64,000 bases of DNA from contig CAJXNP010000003.1 of the NCBI GenBank assembly GCA_913057175.1, forward strand, positions 332,098 to 396,097, written 5' to 3'. This stretch comes from an uncultured Cytophagales bacterium (GTDB taxonomy: Bacteria > Bacteroidota > Bacteroidia > Cytophagales > Cyclobacteriaceae). Below the pieces are notes generated by a model. That model was not told where the DNA came from. It saw only the letters and a program-made list of their open reading frames with translations, and ran no database searches. Position numbers and translations under genes: made by a program. Shown here piece by piece: positions 42,161 to 52,176 of this stretch (within the stretch, counting starts at the first letter, position 1; each line of letters begins with the position of its first letter).

Positions 42161-43182
42161 TGGCAGTTGACGTAGATTCGATTTTAAGCGACCTGAAGAA
42201 TAATAAGTACTCTCCTGTGTATTTTTTACAGGGAGATGAACCCTTTTTTATCGACCAGGTTTCTGATTACATAGAAAAAAATGCTTTGGATGAAGCTGCA
42301 AAAGGATTTAATCAAATGGTGATGTATGGTAAGGATGTCAGCATCAACGATGTAATTAGCAATGCCCGTCGTTTCCCAATGATGTCTGAAAGACAAGTGG
42401 TAATTGTCAAAGAAGCCCAAAACATAAAAGACATAAATAAGGAAGAAGGTAGCAAACGGCTTTTGGAATACATTGAAAATCCCCTACCCTCCACCATTTT
42501 GGTGATGTGCCACAAATACAAAAAAATCGATCAACGCAAAAAGCTGGGCAAAGAAATCGCCAAACGGTCTGTTTTTCTCAATACCAAGAGAATGTACGAT
42601 AACCAGCTCCCCGACTGGATCAAAAAATACGTTTACAGCATTGGCTATAAAATAAATGATGAAGCCGTTCACCTCATCAATAATTTTATTGGCAACAACC
42701 TTGAAAGGATCTCCAATGAACTAAAAAAAATCCTGATCAATTTCAAAGACGAAAATGAGATTGCATCAGAGCATGTTTACCGCTACATAGGTGTTAGCAA
42801 AGAGTACAATGTATTTGAGTTAACGAAAGCACTGGCCAATAAAAATGCAGTAAAAGCGAATAGCATTATCAATTATTTTGCTGCCAATCCAAAGGATAAT
42901 TCTGTCATTGGCGTTATTGCTGTCCTTTATCTTTTTTTCTCCAGGCTTATGCATGTCTATTATATGGACAACAAATCAGAGGGAAACATAGCATCCGCTT
43001 TTAAAATTCCTTTTACAGCCGGAAGGGATTTCAAAATTGCACTTAACCATTATGATTTGCGAAAACTGGAATCAGTCATTTCCGATTTAAGAAATGCTGA
43101 TATGCAGGCCAAGGGAATTTCTGCCTCTTCCCTTGACGAAGGACAAATACTAAAGGAACTTATTTTCAGGATATTACATTAA
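42160..43182 (+). CDS. holA: DNA polymerase III delta subunit
   Basis: 340 residues. SPVYFLQGDEPFFIDQVSDY at the start, MSERQVVIVKEAQ, LPDWIKKYVYSIGYKINDEA, LERISNELKKILI, and YIGVSKEYNVFELTKALANK are those of bacterial HolA: a degenerate AAA+ module, lid and C-terminal collar. Delta opens the sliding clamp in the clamp loader. It ends a run of plus-strand genes starting at pcm. The possible psi-like gene at 38655 in the same run would be a partner. Confidence 0.93.
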   Translation: MAVDVDSILSDLKNNKYSPVYFLQGDEPFFIDQVSDYIEKNALDEAAKGFNQMVMYGKDVSINDVISNARRFPMMSERQVVIVKEAQNIKDINKEEGSKRLLEYIENPLPSTILVMCHKYKKIDQRKKLGKEIAKRSVFLNTKRMYDNQLPDWIKKYVYSIGYKINDEAVHLINNFIGNNLERISNELKKILINFKDENEIASEHVYRYIGVSKEYNVFELTKALANKNAVKANSIINYFAANPKDNSVIGVIAVLYLFFSRLMHVYYMDNKSEGNIASAFKIPFTAGRDFKIALNHYDLRKLESVISDLRNADMQAKGISASSLDEGQILKELIFRILH

Positions 43183-43275
43183 TCCTTAATTTGGCCCACG
43201 ATTTGATGAATGAACAATCAGAAAGGTTTGTCGCGCGTTCAGAACAATTTCGGATAACAGACTTCGTTTTGTGAA

Positions 43276-46200
43276 ATGACTTTAAAAACTTATTTAACAG
43301 GTGTATTGATGAGGGTTTTATCAATTTTTCTCTTTCTTTTTTTGGCTTTTTCTCATTTTAATCTTTACTCCCAAAGCTCTTTGTACTTTACCAGTCCTGA
43401 CCTTCATTACAAGGAAGGAATTGCTCTGATCAACGAAGAAAAATACGGAGCCGCTAAAGAAGCTTTTTCAAAATATGTGGAGTACAAAGAAGAAGGTGAA
43501 AATGTAGCCAACGCAGAATACTTCATTGCTTATTGCGGCATCCAGCTGGAAAACAATGATGCCGAACACCTCGTCGAGACTTTTATCAACAAATACCCCA
43601 ACCATCCGAAATCTGAAACTGCCTATTTCGAACTTGGAAATCTGAAATACGACCGCAAACAATATTCGGATGCGATCAAATTTTATGAAAAGGTTTATCT
43701 GCCACGGCTACCGTCTGATTTGGAAGCTGAAGCACGGTTTAAATTGGGATATTGTTATTTCACCCAACAGGAATTTGATAAGGCCTATGAGCAATTCAAC
43801 GAGCTGAAAAAGAAAGATAACCGATTCAAGTATGCATCCAATTACTATTCCGGATATATAAACTTTGAAAAGGAAGAATACGACCGCGCTTATCATGACT
43901 TCATAAGAGCAGCAGAAAATGACTATTACGCACAAGTTGTGCCCGAGTTGATCAGCAAAACTCTTTACAAGCAGAAAAAATATGATGAACTCATCAGTTA
44001 CGCAACGAAATCCCTGAATGAAGGAAAAGTTAAAAATTCAGATGAATTCTTTTTATACCTGGCAGAAGCTTATTATAAAAAAAACGATTTTGAAAATTCA
44101 GGGAAATATTTTAATCAATACCTAAGCATCACGCGAAAGCGAATTTCACCGGATGTGATGTTTCGGGTAGCAGACGCAAAACAGCGGTCAGGTGATCTTG
44201 AAGGAGCGATCGAAGGATTCAAGCAGGCAGCATTGGAAAATAATGAACTAGGACAAATAGCTTCCTATTACCTGGGAAATCTGTACATAAAAACCAAAAG
44301 AAAAGAATTGGCGCCGGCTGCTTTTAAAACTGCCATGGATCTTGAATATGACAAAGACATCCAAAAGAAATCCCACTATCTATTTGCCAAGGTAAATTAT
44401 GAGCTAGGCAATTACAGCGCTTCTATCAATGCTTTCAATTCTTACATGGAAAGATATCCAACCGAAAGAAATTCCATGGAGCTCAACGAATTATTAACAG
44501 ACGCATATTTTCGCACCAACAATTACGACGCTGCTATCAGACATTTTGAACAACTGGAGGTAAAAAGTGATAAGGTGAAAAGGGCTTACCAGCAAATTAC
44601 CTTTAACGAGGGCGCACGGCAGTTTAATTCCGGAAATTATTACCAGGCGATCGATTTATTCGAAAAATCAGACGATTATGCTATAGACAAATCTGTACAA
44701 ATAAAGGTCGCCTACTGGAAAGGTGAAACCTATTATTTGATGGGTCAATACGATGACGCACGAAACAGCTATTCCTCTATTTTTCGGGAAGATCCCAACG
44801 GAAGAACGGAAGAATATTTGAAATCCAGATATAGCACCGGATACATCTATTATAATGAAAAAGAATACGGAAGGGCTTTACCACACTTTAAATATTATGT
44901 AGATAATGGTTTTGGCACAATCAATTATACGGATGCTTTGACCAGGTTGGCAGATTGTTATTATACCACTAAAGACTATAATGCCGCTCTGAATTTCTAT
45001 GACAAGCTGATCCAGATCCGGACTCAGAATATGGATTATGCTTATTATCAAAAAGGACTGATCAACGGCATCAACAACAATATTGCAAGGGCCAATAATA
45101 ATTTTGATGAGGTGATCAATAACTATCCCCGATCTGTCTATATTGATGATGCTGTTTTTCAAAAAGCACAATTCAATTTTGAAGGAGGAAATTATGATGT
45201 AGCTATTTCAGGGTTCAATCATTTGCTAAATGCCTATTCATCCAGTCCATTCAGGCCTTATGCACTTCAAAGCAGGGCGCTGGCCAAATCCAACAAAGGA
45301 GACCATCAGGGCTCAGCGAATGATTACAAGCAGATCCTGCAACAATTTCCTAATCATTCTATATCGGAAAATGCATTGCTGGGACTGCAACAGGAGTTAA
45401 GCTCCCTTGGGCAATCAGATCAGTTTGGTGACTATTTATCCGCCTATAAAGCATCCAATCCGGATAAAACCAATCTGGAAAACATCGAGTTCGAATCGGC
45501 AAAATCCCTTTATTTTAGTCAGAAATACCAGCAGGCTATTCCGTCTTTGAAATCCTTTCTGGATGCTTATCCACAAAGTAGCTTTTCCGGCGATGCCACT
45601 TACTATTTGGCTGATTCGTATTACAGAATTCAGGATCTCGGATCTGCCCTTTCTGAATTTCAAAAGTTATCGGACAACACTAATTACCTGAGATATTCGC
45701 GTGTGATTGACAGAATAGCAGAAATCAATCTGGCACAAAATAATTACCAGGAAGCCATTGGTTATTTGAGGAAATCAGAAGCTTTGGCAAAAAATAAAAA
45801 AGAACAATACCAGGCATGGTCTTATTTGATGGAAAGCTACTATGAATTGAAAAAGTATGATTCTGTGAATTATTATGCAAACCTTATTCTCGATCAGGGT
45901 TTGGTGGTCGCAGATGCCGAAAACAGGGCTCTGTTCTTTTTAGGCAAGTCAGCTTATGAAAGGAAAAATTACGACGCAGCATCTGACTATTTCCTCACCG
46001 CGACCAATACAGCAAAAGATGAATATGGAGCCGAGTCTCAATATTTACTGGCAAGGATCTACTATGAAAAAGGAAATTATCAATCTTCACTGGAAACCCT
46101 CTTTGACCTGAGTAAAAATTTTTCCATGTACGAGTATTGGCTTGGTAAATCATTTTTACTGATCTCAGACAATTACATCGCCATGAACGAGCAATTCCAG

Positions 46201-46347
46201 GCAAAAGCAACCTTGGAATCGATTATAGAAAATGCTTCCGATGCTGAAATTGTAGATGAGGCAAAAACGAAATTAAATAAACTGGAGCAAACCATTGAAG
46301 TGGCTGATCAAGCTCCCGACACATTGGAAATTGTTAACCCGGAATAA
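43276..46347 (+). CDS. Very large secreted TPR protein
   Basis: 1,023 residues with a signal peptide near the N-terminus (RVLSIFLFLFLAFSHFNLYS; Met at 43309 is an alternative start). The rest is about 25 TPR units from residue 35 to 1000 (for example FELGNLKYDRKQYSDAIKFY; FKLGYCYFTQQEFDKAYEQF; YLLARIYYEKGNYQSSLETL), tyrosine-rich like YbgF/BamD-type TPR proteins. It should be periplasmic and act as a scaffold. The gene is followed 6 bases later by an outer-membrane barrel gene, so the two probably act together at the envelope. Exact job unknown. Confidence 0.88.
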   Translation: MTLKTYLTGVLMRVLSIFLFLFLAFSHFNLYSQSSLYFTSPDLHYKEGIALINEEKYGAAKEAFSKYVEYKEEGENVANAEYFIAYCGIQLENNDAEHLVETFINKYPNHPKSETAYFELGNLKYDRKQYSDAIKFYEKVYLPRLPSDLEAEARFKLGYCYFTQQEFDKAYEQFNELKKKDNRFKYASNYYSGYINFEKEEYDRAYHDFIRAAENDYYAQVVPELISKTLYKQKKYDELISYATKSLNEGKVKNSDEFFLYLAEAYYKKNDFENSGKYFNQYLSITRKRISPDVMFRVADAKQRSGDLEGAIEGFKQAALENNELGQIASYYLGNLYIKTKRKELAPAAFKTAMDLEYDKDIQKKSHYLFAKVNYELGNYSASINAFNSYMERYPTERNSMELNELLTDAYFRTNNYDAAIRHFEQLEVKSDKVKRAYQQITFNEGARQFNSGNYYQAIDLFEKSDDYAIDKSVQIKVAYWKGETYYLMGQYDDARNSYSSIFREDPNGRTEEYLKSRYSTGYIYYNEKEYGRALPHFKYYVDNGFGTINYTDALTRLADCYYTTKDYNAALNFYDKLIQIRTQNMDYAYYQKGLINGINNNIARANNNFDEVINNYPRSVYIDDAVFQKAQFNFEGGNYDVAISGFNHLLNAYSSSPFRPYALQSRALAKSNKGDHQGSANDYKQILQQFPNHSISENALLGLQQELSSLGQSDQFGDYLSAYKASNPDKTNLENIEFESAKSLYFSQKYQQAIPSLKSFLDAYPQSSFSGDATYYLADSYYRIQDLGSALSEFQKLSDNTNYLRYSRVIDRIAEINLAQNNYQEAIGYLRKSEALAKNKKEQYQAWSYLMESYYELKKYDSVNYYANLILDQGLVVADAENRALFFLGKSAYERKNYDAASDYFLTATNTAKDEYGAESQYLLARIYYEKGNYQSSLETLFDLSKNFSMYEYWLGKSFLLISDNYIAMNEQFQAKATLESIIENASDAEIVDEAKTKLNKLEQTIEVADQAPDTLEIVNPE

Positions 46348-46353
46348 ACAGTT

Positions 46354-48015
46354 ATGCTGAAGAGACTTTTATACTTAATCGTTACAGCCAATTTTTTCCT
46401 GCCCGAAGTTTATGGTCAGGACGTTCCCGAAGAAGGAAGTGGGGAAATCGAAGAACGACAGGTTGTCATAGACAAAAATCTTGAAATTGAACTACCTGAG
46501 GCTGACAGAAACTTTGAAAAAGTTCCTCCACCACCAGTTATACAGTCCACTTCAGAAAACTTAAATTACGATGTTTCCTATGTAGATAATTCCATTATTC
46601 CGGATCTGACCCCTACGCTTCGGGTCTTGAAAATAAAAACTGAACGTCCTCCTCAGCTGTATGGAAACTATGTGAAGGTAGGAATTGGAAATTATATCAG
46701 TCCATATCTGGCACTTTACTTTAACAATGTTCAAAGCAACTCACTTAGCTATGGCGCATCAGCTTTTCATCACTCAGCTTTAAAAGGCCCTGTAGATGGC
46801 AGGAATTCAGGAGATGGACAATCCGAATTAAGGCTTTTTGGAAAATACATGACAAACAATGCAACCGTTGGCGGGTCGATTGGCTATAACCTGGATGCTT
46901 ATCATTTTTATGGTTATGATGATGGGATTGAAGTTGACAGAGACACACTCCGGCAGGTATTCAATACTTTCAAAATTGGGACGACAATAGAAAACTCCAA
47001 TCCTGACTCAGATCTGGACTTAAAAGCTGAAATAAAGTATGCCTACAAAGGAGACAAATTTGATGCTTCTGAAAATATGTTCAATGCGAATATTTTTGGG
47101 TACTATCCAGTAACAGAAGATATTGGCGCGGGAATGGATGTAGAGTTTGACTATCGTTCTTATAACAATGTATTAAAGGCAAACAGGAATCTGCTATCCT
47201 TCAATCCCTATGCTACCATTGAAGAAGGATTATGGAAAATAAAGGCAGGATTCAGGGTAATCTCAAACAGCGATGACCGTGACAATGTCCGCAAAATATC
47301 CATCTTCCCGGCGGTGACAGCGGATTACTATCTTTCTGATAACCTGATAGCATTTGCACTATTTGATGGCAATGTTGACAAAGTGAATTTTATCAGCATC
47401 ACTGAGGCTAACCCTTATATTGCCCAAAACACGCCTATTTTCAATACCATTAAAAACCTCGAATTGGGAGGTGGAATAAGAGGAACAGTCCTGAATAACC
47501 TCGGCTATAAAGCGCTTTTGACTTTTTCAGGATACAAGAACATGTATTTCTTTGTCAATGACAGCGTTGAAACAAATAAGTTTAATGTGATCTACGACGA
47601 TGACAACACAACACTTTTGAAATTTCAGGGATTTTTAAATTATACCATCGCAAAAAAATACGGTGCTGAACTCAGCTTTAAATATTTTGGTTATGGAACC
47701 GGAGATCTTGAAGAAGCCTGGCACAGACCTAAACTGGATATGGGCATAAGCGGCTGGTATAACATCTTTGAAAAGATAATTGTTTCTACGGATTTCAGGG
47801 TGCTGTCCGGAATCAAAGCTCTTGATCCAAATACTTTAGAAACAATATCCCTGTCTAGTTCTCTTGATCTGAATGCGGAGATTAATTACAAGTTTTCAGA
47901 ACGTGCGGGGGCCTTTATTATGCTTAATAACTTGCTTGGGAAAAAATATGAAACATTATACCGTTATCCGGTCAGAGGATTGCAGGTAACAGCTGGTGTG
48001 AATTTTTCATTTTAA
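46354..48015 (+). CDS. Outer-membrane beta-barrel protein, TonB-receptor-like without plug
   Basis: 553 residues with a signal peptide (KRLLYLIVTANFFLPEVYGQ). An acidic/proline-rich segment (about 25-75) precedes a long run of alternating beta strands. The C-terminus NLLGKKYETLYRYPVRGLQV then NFSF is like the last strands of TonB-dependent receptors, including the terminal Phe. No plug or TonB box was recognised, and the length is below that of a full receptor. It is co-transcribed with the giant TPR protein, suggesting an envelope complex. Function unknown. Confidence 0.8.
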   Translation: MLKRLLYLIVTANFFLPEVYGQDVPEEGSGEIEERQVVIDKNLEIELPEADRNFEKVPPPPVIQSTSENLNYDVSYVDNSIIPDLTPTLRVLKIKTERPPQLYGNYVKVGIGNYISPYLALYFNNVQSNSLSYGASAFHHSALKGPVDGRNSGDGQSELRLFGKYMTNNATVGGSIGYNLDAYHFYGYDDGIEVDRDTLRQVFNTFKIGTTIENSNPDSDLDLKAEIKYAYKGDKFDASENMFNANIFGYYPVTEDIGAGMDVEFDYRSYNNVLKANRNLLSFNPYATIEEGLWKIKAGFRVISNSDDRDNVRKISIFPAVTADYYLSDNLIAFALFDGNVDKVNFISITEANPYIAQNTPIFNTIKNLELGGGIRGTVLNNLGYKALLTFSGYKNMYFFVNDSVETNKFNVIYDDDNTTLLKFQGFLNYTIAKKYGAELSFKYFGYGTGDLEEAWHRPKLDMGISGWYNIFEKIIVSTDFRVLSGIKALDPNTLETISLSSSLDLNAEINYKFSERAGAFIMLNNLLGKKYETLYRYPVRGLQVTAGVNFSF

Positions 48016-48132
48016 ATTTTGAGCATTCGAACCTTTAAGGGAGAAAAGTTGTCTTAGCGTAAATGGTCTGTTTTAGAAGACCAGAATTTGACTTTAACAT
48101 TTAAAAATTTTTAAAAATTGAACATTGTTGGT

Positions 48133-49047
48133 ATGAACAGAATTGTAAAAGCATTAATGCTGATGGCGTTATCAGGATTAATTTTTTCTTGTAATGAGAA
48201 AGAGGGGGATAATTTCAATGAGCAGTTAAACGCCGATTCGGAAATGATTGAAGCGTTTTTGACGAATAATAGCATTCCAAACCAAAAAGTGATAGATGGA
48301 ATTTATGAAGCTAGTATAACAGATGGAACAGGTACTGAAATCAGCCCATCGCAAATTATTGAGATATCTTTTACATTGAGAAAATTTGATACAGGCGAAG
48401 AGTTTTATGAAGACACTTCGTATACCTTCATTCCGAATAAGGGCTTTTTTGTAGAAGGAGTCGCAGGTAATTTTATCGGGTTGAATGAGGTGGTAAGACA
48501 CATGAATGTAGGCGACAAATCCGATTTTTATATCGCTTCAGGATACATGTTTGGCTCTCTTTCCGGAGAATTCAATGACATTACAATTAACTCTAACCAA
48601 ATAATTGTCGCTCAAATCGAAGCGATCGCACAGCGAACAGAGAATGAACAAAAAGACCACGAAGATCAGGTCATCAACTCGCTTATCACTGAAGCAGAAT
48701 TTACTGACCCGGAAGAATTGGCTAACGGTGTTTACAGGATAATTACTGAAGAGGGAACCGGAGATGAAACAATTGCCTCAAACTCGGGTGTAACGGTTGC
48801 TTACAAAGGATCATTGATCAATGGCGAGACTTTTGACGAAAGCAATAATGCCACTTTCACTAACATTGGCAATTTAATCGAAGGTTGGAAAATCGGTCTG
48901 ACTGGTTTAAAGAAAGACACCAAAATAGTGTTATTTATCCCTTCACATGTAGCTTATGGAGAAAATGGGAGTTTCACTCAGACAGGATATGTGGCCATAC
49001 CATCGTTTGAAACATTGATTTTCGAGGTGGAAATCCTAGATTTTTAA
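48133..49047 (+). CDS. FKBP-type peptidyl-prolyl isomerase lipoprotein, two domains
   Basis: 304 residues from ATG 48133; TTG at 48118 is an alternative. The lipobox is LIFSC (about residue 22). Two FKBP-like modules follow: one at about 55-165 (GIYEASITDGTGTEISPSQI, FVEGVAGNFIGLNEVVRHMN) and one at about 195-304 (GVYRIITEEGTGDETIASNS, TVAYKGSLINGETFDES, LIEGWKIGLTGLKKDTKIVL, FIPSHVAYG). The second keeps the usual FKBP pattern; the first is degenerate. It likely folds proteins in the periplasm. A strong terminator follows. Confidence 0.88.
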   Translation: MNRIVKALMLMALSGLIFSCNEKEGDNFNEQLNADSEMIEAFLTNNSIPNQKVIDGIYEASITDGTGTEISPSQIIEISFTLRKFDTGEEFYEDTSYTFIPNKGFFVEGVAGNFIGLNEVVRHMNVGDKSDFYIASGYMFGSLSGEFNDITINSNQIIVAQIEAIAQRTENEQKDHEDQVINSLITEAEFTDPEELANGVYRIITEEGTGDETIASNSGVTVAYKGSLINGETFDESNNATFTNIGNLIEGWKIGLTGLKKDTKIVLFIPSHVAYGENGSFTQTGYVAIPSFETLIFEVEILDF

Positions 49048-49085
49048 ATGAATTGAGCTAGTGCTCTATTAAAAATAGAATGCTG

Positions 49086-49128
49086 AAAAAGCCTGCTGAT
49101 AATATTATTCAGCAGGCTTTTTGTTTTT
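49086..49128. terminator. Bidirectional intrinsic terminator
   Basis: AAAAAGCCTGCTGA and TCAGCAGGCTTTTT pair in a 14-bp hairpin with a 9-base AT loop, followed by a T-rich tail. It lies between the converging FKBP and acyltransferase genes and can serve both. Confidence 0.88.
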
Positions 49129-49166
49129 TTCTTTTAGTGGTCATGATTGAGTTTTGTATATTTTAT

Positions 49167-49697
49167 TTACGAGGCGTACTTGCCTTCCACTCCAATATAA
49201 AACGATTTTATCTCTTCGAGGTCATGCTGTAAATTCCCACTAGTATAGTAAGGTTCGGAAATTTTTACAGTCTTGGTTCCATAATCCAGGGCAGATATGA
49301 CAATCGGAATAGCAGCTCCGTGGGCGATATAGTAAAATCCGGTCTTCCATTCCTTTACTTTTTTTCTTGTTCCTTCCGGCGCCATGGCTAACCTGAATTC
49401 TTTATTGGTTTGATAAATCTCAATAACCTTATCTACCAATTTGGTATGTTTTGATCGGTCAACCGGGTGGCCCCCCAACGCTCTGAAAAGGTATCCTTGT
49501 GGGGGGTTGAATAGCGAAGATTTTCCAAGGAAATTGGCTTTGAGCTTGGTAGCGCCTCTTACCAGTACGCATAGATAAAAATCCCAATTGCTCGTGTGGG
49601 GAGCAATGATAATCACATATTTTTTTAGATCAGGAAAAGATCCGTCGATTTTCCATCCCCATAGCTTCAATAATAATTTGCACAAAGCGCTGAACAT
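49167..49697 (-). CDS. PlsC-like 1-acylglycerol-3-phosphate acyltransferase
   Basis: 176 residues, short for the family. Catalytic block HTSNWD (H-x4-D, about 33-38) and block III APEGTR (about 108-113) are intact, with FRALGGHPVDRS between them. It transfers acyl groups to lysophospholipid-type acceptors at the inner membrane. Its start is about 80 bases beyond the end of the DUF5777 operon, so it could be the last gene of that transcript or have its own promoter. Confidence 0.85.
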   Translation of the reverse strand: MFSALCKLLLKLWGWKIDGSFPDLKKYVIIIAPHTSNWDFYLCVLVRGATKLKANFLGKSSLFNPPQGYLFRALGGHPVDRSKHTKLVDKVIEIYQTNKEFRLAMAPEGTRKKVKEWKTGFYYIAHGAAIPIVISALDYGTKTVKISEPYYTSGNLQHDLEEIKSFYIGVEGKYAS

Positions 49698-49779
49698 ATG
49701 CTTTTCCTTGAATTGTTGGAAAAGCTAAAAATAACTGAATATGTTAAGTTTTAGGTGTTTTAGTGATAATTAATAAATT

Positions 49780-50700
49780 TTAATACCCTTCCATCGGTTT
49801 TGGAGGTTTCCCGTCACGTTTCAGTTGAAATACCCTGATTAAATTAAACCCGATATGAATATCTCCATCCCAAAAATCACCATCCGTATCCGCAATGAAT
49901 TCCTTTTCAATCATACCCCTGGAATTTGTGACGTGAATTTGAAAGACGTGTCCACCTGTCTCAATATCGATTCCAAGTCCAATAGAATTATAATTGGGCG
50001 AATCAGTCGTATTATTGAATTGATAATAATATTCAAATGTCAAGGCTGAACGTCGTGAGATCTTTTGCCTGCCCGCAATACCGAGTGCGAATACATCATT
50101 GACATCTTCTGGTGTTTCTACCAGGTTTCGATGTACCCAAACTGGCATCATTTGCAGGGAAAATCCAGGACTGAACTTACGTGCGATCAGGATCTCTCCG
50201 ACATAAGAAAGTGTGTGTTTAAAATCCACCTCAACCGGCCGATCGCGGGTATCACTTGCAGCGCTAAAAAACGCCGTAGCAGTAAATGGAAACCCTCCAT
50301 TACTTTTTTGTTCCAGAAATTTATATTTCAGGAAACCATCATAAGTCGCTTTTTCCGAGCTTCTGCCAATACCTACTGTCAACTTATCAGTCAGGCTGAA
50401 ATCGAGTCCTATCCGGATGTATGCCTCATCCAGACCAAAGAAATTTTCAATACCGGAGTTGATGCGGCCAAACCGGTGCTGAATGATGACCTCCATGCTA
50501 CCGGCTTTCCTGGTTTCAATCGAATGTCCGTTGATGATTCTTGTAGATTTAAATGTAGCACTTACAGGAGTAGACTCGGGTTCCTGCTCTTCTTCCAGCA
50601 TTTCCAGCAAATCATCCTGAGCCATCGTACTCAGATTAAATAGTAACAATATTCCTATCGAGAATAAAATTCGTCTTGAGTTGGGATTAATTTTTCGCAT
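49780..50700 (-). CDS. DUF5777-type beta-barrel protein
   Basis: 306 residues from ATG 50700 (MRKINPNSRR), with 50706 as an alternative. A signal peptide (ILFSIGILLLFNLSTMAQ) and an acidic segment (LLEMLEEEQEPESTPV) are followed by many amphipathic strands (MEVIIQHRFGRI, EAYIRIGLDFSLTDKLTVGI, FHIGFN-like end). The motif pattern matches the DUF5777 family, an outer-membrane barrel of Bacteroidota often found with YceI and cytochrome-like genes. It overlaps the upstream YceI gene by 14 bases and is the last of a five-gene set. Function unknown. Confidence 0.8.
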   Translation of the reverse strand: MRKINPNSRRILFSIGILLLFNLSTMAQDDLLEMLEEEQEPESTPVSATFKSTRIINGHSIETRKAGSMEVIIQHRFGRINSGIENFFGLDEAYIRIGLDFSLTDKLTVGIGRSSEKATYDGFLKYKFLEQKSNGGFPFTATAFFSAASDTRDRPVEVDFKHTLSYVGEILIARKFSPGFSLQMMPVWVHRNLVETPEDVNDVFALGIAGRQKISRRSALTFEYYYQFNNTTDSPNYNSIGLGIDIETGGHVFQIHVTNSRGMIEKEFIADTDGDFWDGDIHIGFNLIRVFQLKRDGKPPKPMEGY

Positions 50701-51223
50701 ATTCAAAATTTATGGTTACTTCTACTACTTCAGCTATGTTATAAAAAACCACTTTCGGGATTTCGATTTCGTAATCGGCTACGGTTACAGGAAATACCGA
50801 TTTGATCTTAACATTACCATCACTTATCTGTAACTCTCCATCGATTTTCAATTCCTTTTCTACACCATGAATATTCATGGTTCCATTTGCCGTACCGGGT
50901 TGCCAACCGGACTTGTTTTGATCATATCCTGAAATTTTCCCCTTGAAGGTTGCTCTTGGGTATTTATCCGACTCCATGAAGTTTTCGTTGAAATGTTCCT
51001 GCATAAGGGATTTTGCAAATTGAAAACCCTTGATGGGAATAGAAAAAGCAATCTCTCCGGTTTCTACATTGAAGGCGCTTACTCCCTTTTCATTCACTGC
51101 TTCGATATCCTCCAGTGGAGCATCTGAAAAAAACCTGATATAGCTTTCAGTAGACTTATATTGTTGAGCCACTGAAACGTAAGGCAAAATCGCCATCAGT
51201 AATATTATTTTGATTGTTTTCAT
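50687..51223 (-). CDS. YceI-like lipocalin-fold protein (copy B)
   Basis: 178 residues from ATG 51223 (MKTIKIILLMAILPYVSVAQ, a signal peptide). The frame is open up to 51553 but that part overlaps the next gene and is not family-like. YceI marks: ALMQEHFNENFMESDKYPRA-type block (here SLMQEHFNENFMESDKYP), ATFKGKI, and MNIHGVEKELKIDGELQI. YceI proteins bind isoprenoid chains such as quinone tails in the periplasm. It is clearly paralogous to 51634-52170; each is preceded by a Cx4CH lipoprotein gene. Confidence 0.88.
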   Translation of the reverse strand: MKTIKIILLMAILPYVSVAQQYKSTESYIRFFSDAPLEDIEAVNEKGVSAFNVETGEIAFSIPIKGFQFAKSLMQEHFNENFMESDKYPRATFKGKISGYDQNKSGWQPGTANGTMNIHGVEKELKIDGELQISDGNVKIKSVFPVTVADYEIEIPKVVFYNIAEVVEVTINFEYAKN

Positions 51224-51248
51224 GTTGATAGTTTTTAAATGGTTGTAA

Positions 51249-51602
51249 TTAATTATTTGGAGCTCCGGATTCCACCCAGCACTGAATTTCTTGTATTTCA
51301 TCAAGCGATAAGCTGTATCCTGAAAAAGCAGGTGGCATTTCTCCATTGAGGGTTCTTTCAGCGATCCTATCTGCGTATGCCGAAATTGTTTCATACGAAT
51401 CCCAGACTGGTATTCCATTCCCAGGTACATGACAACCAGCAACTGCACAATTAGCATCAATAACCGGTTGTACATCATTGCTAAATGAAATATTGGCTGT
51501 GGCACAAAAGTCATTTTCATCCAGATAATACTCCTCATAATTATCAGATGCACACGAATACAAAAAGCCCAATGCGGAGATGATCAATAGTATTTTTTTC
51601 AT
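51249..51602 (-). CDS. Cx4CH haem-motif lipoprotein (copy B)
   Basis: 117 residues from ATG 51602; the lipobox is LYSC near residue 17. The body has NCAVAGCHVPGNGIPVWDSY, i.e. Cys-x4-Cys-His rather than the usual CxxCH, and a later MPP that could give the axial Met, with a C-terminal helix ending VESGAPNN. This is the layout of a small monohaem c-type domain attached to the membrane. Whether haem is bound is unproven. It is paralogous to the C-terminal half of 52177-52770 and lies 25 bases before the YceI copy B gene. Confidence 0.75.
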   Translation of the reverse strand: MKKILLIISALGFLYSCASDNYEEYYLDENDFCATANISFSNDVQPVIDANCAVAGCHVPGNGIPVWDSYETISAYADRIAERTLNGEMPPAFSGYSLSLDEIQEIQCWVESGAPNN

Positions 51603-51633
51603 TTTCGATTTCTTTTCAAATGGATAATTTTCA

Positions 51634-52170
51634 TCATAGTTTGGCGTAGTCAAACAGCACGGTCACTTCTATGATCTCGGAAATATTGTAAGTGACAATA
51701 CTGGGTACTTTGATATTGTAATCTTCTAATTTGACCATGAATTTGGATTTTACTTTTATGTAATTCTCTCCAGGTTTTAACTCTCCCTCAATCACAACAT
51801 CTTTTTCCACTCCATGAATACTGAGTTTTCCTTCTGCTTTCACTTGCTGCGTGGCACTGGAGTTAGGGTCAAGTCCGACAATCTGGCCGCTAAATGTTGC
51901 GGTTGGATACTTTTCGGATTCCATATAGTTCTCATTAAAATGCTCCTGCATTAGAGCTTTGGCAAAATAAAAATCCCTGATTGGCACAGAAAAGGCAATC
52001 CGTTTTGAGCCGGCATCAAATATGCTTGTGCTTTTAGTGTTAACCGCCTCAATGTTTTCGACCGGGGCCTCCGAATAAAACCGGACATAGCTTTTAATCG
52101 ATTTGTACTTTTGAGCAAAACAAAAAATCGGAAACGTTAATACGATAAGTAGAAAAAATGTCTTATTCAT
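51634..52170 (-). CDS. YceI-like lipocalin-fold protein (copy A)
   Basis: 178 residues with a signal peptide (NKTFFLLIVLTFPIFCFAQ). The mature protein (KYKSIKSYVRFYSEAPVENI, ALMQEHFNENYMESEKYPTA, LSIHGVEKDVVIEGELKPGE) aligns end to end with copy B at roughly half identity by eye. The expected role is binding of a lipid or quinone in the periplasm. It lies 6 bases after copy A of the Cx4CH lipoprotein gene and about 30 bases before copy B of that gene. Confidence 0.88.
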   Translation of the reverse strand: MNKTFFLLIVLTFPIFCFAQKYKSIKSYVRFYSEAPVENIEAVNTKSTSIFDAGSKRIAFSVPIRDFYFAKALMQEHFNENYMESEKYPTATFSGQIVGLDPNSSATQQVKAEGKLSIHGVEKDVVIEGELKPGENYIKVKSKFMVKLEDYNIKVPSIVTYNISEIIEVTVLFDYAKL

Positions 52171-52176
52171 AATAAA

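Noticed and set aside
43276..46347. Gene for BamD or YbgF proper
   Set aside because: At about 1,000 residues it is three to four times too long, and no Bam or Tol-Pal genes are adjacent.
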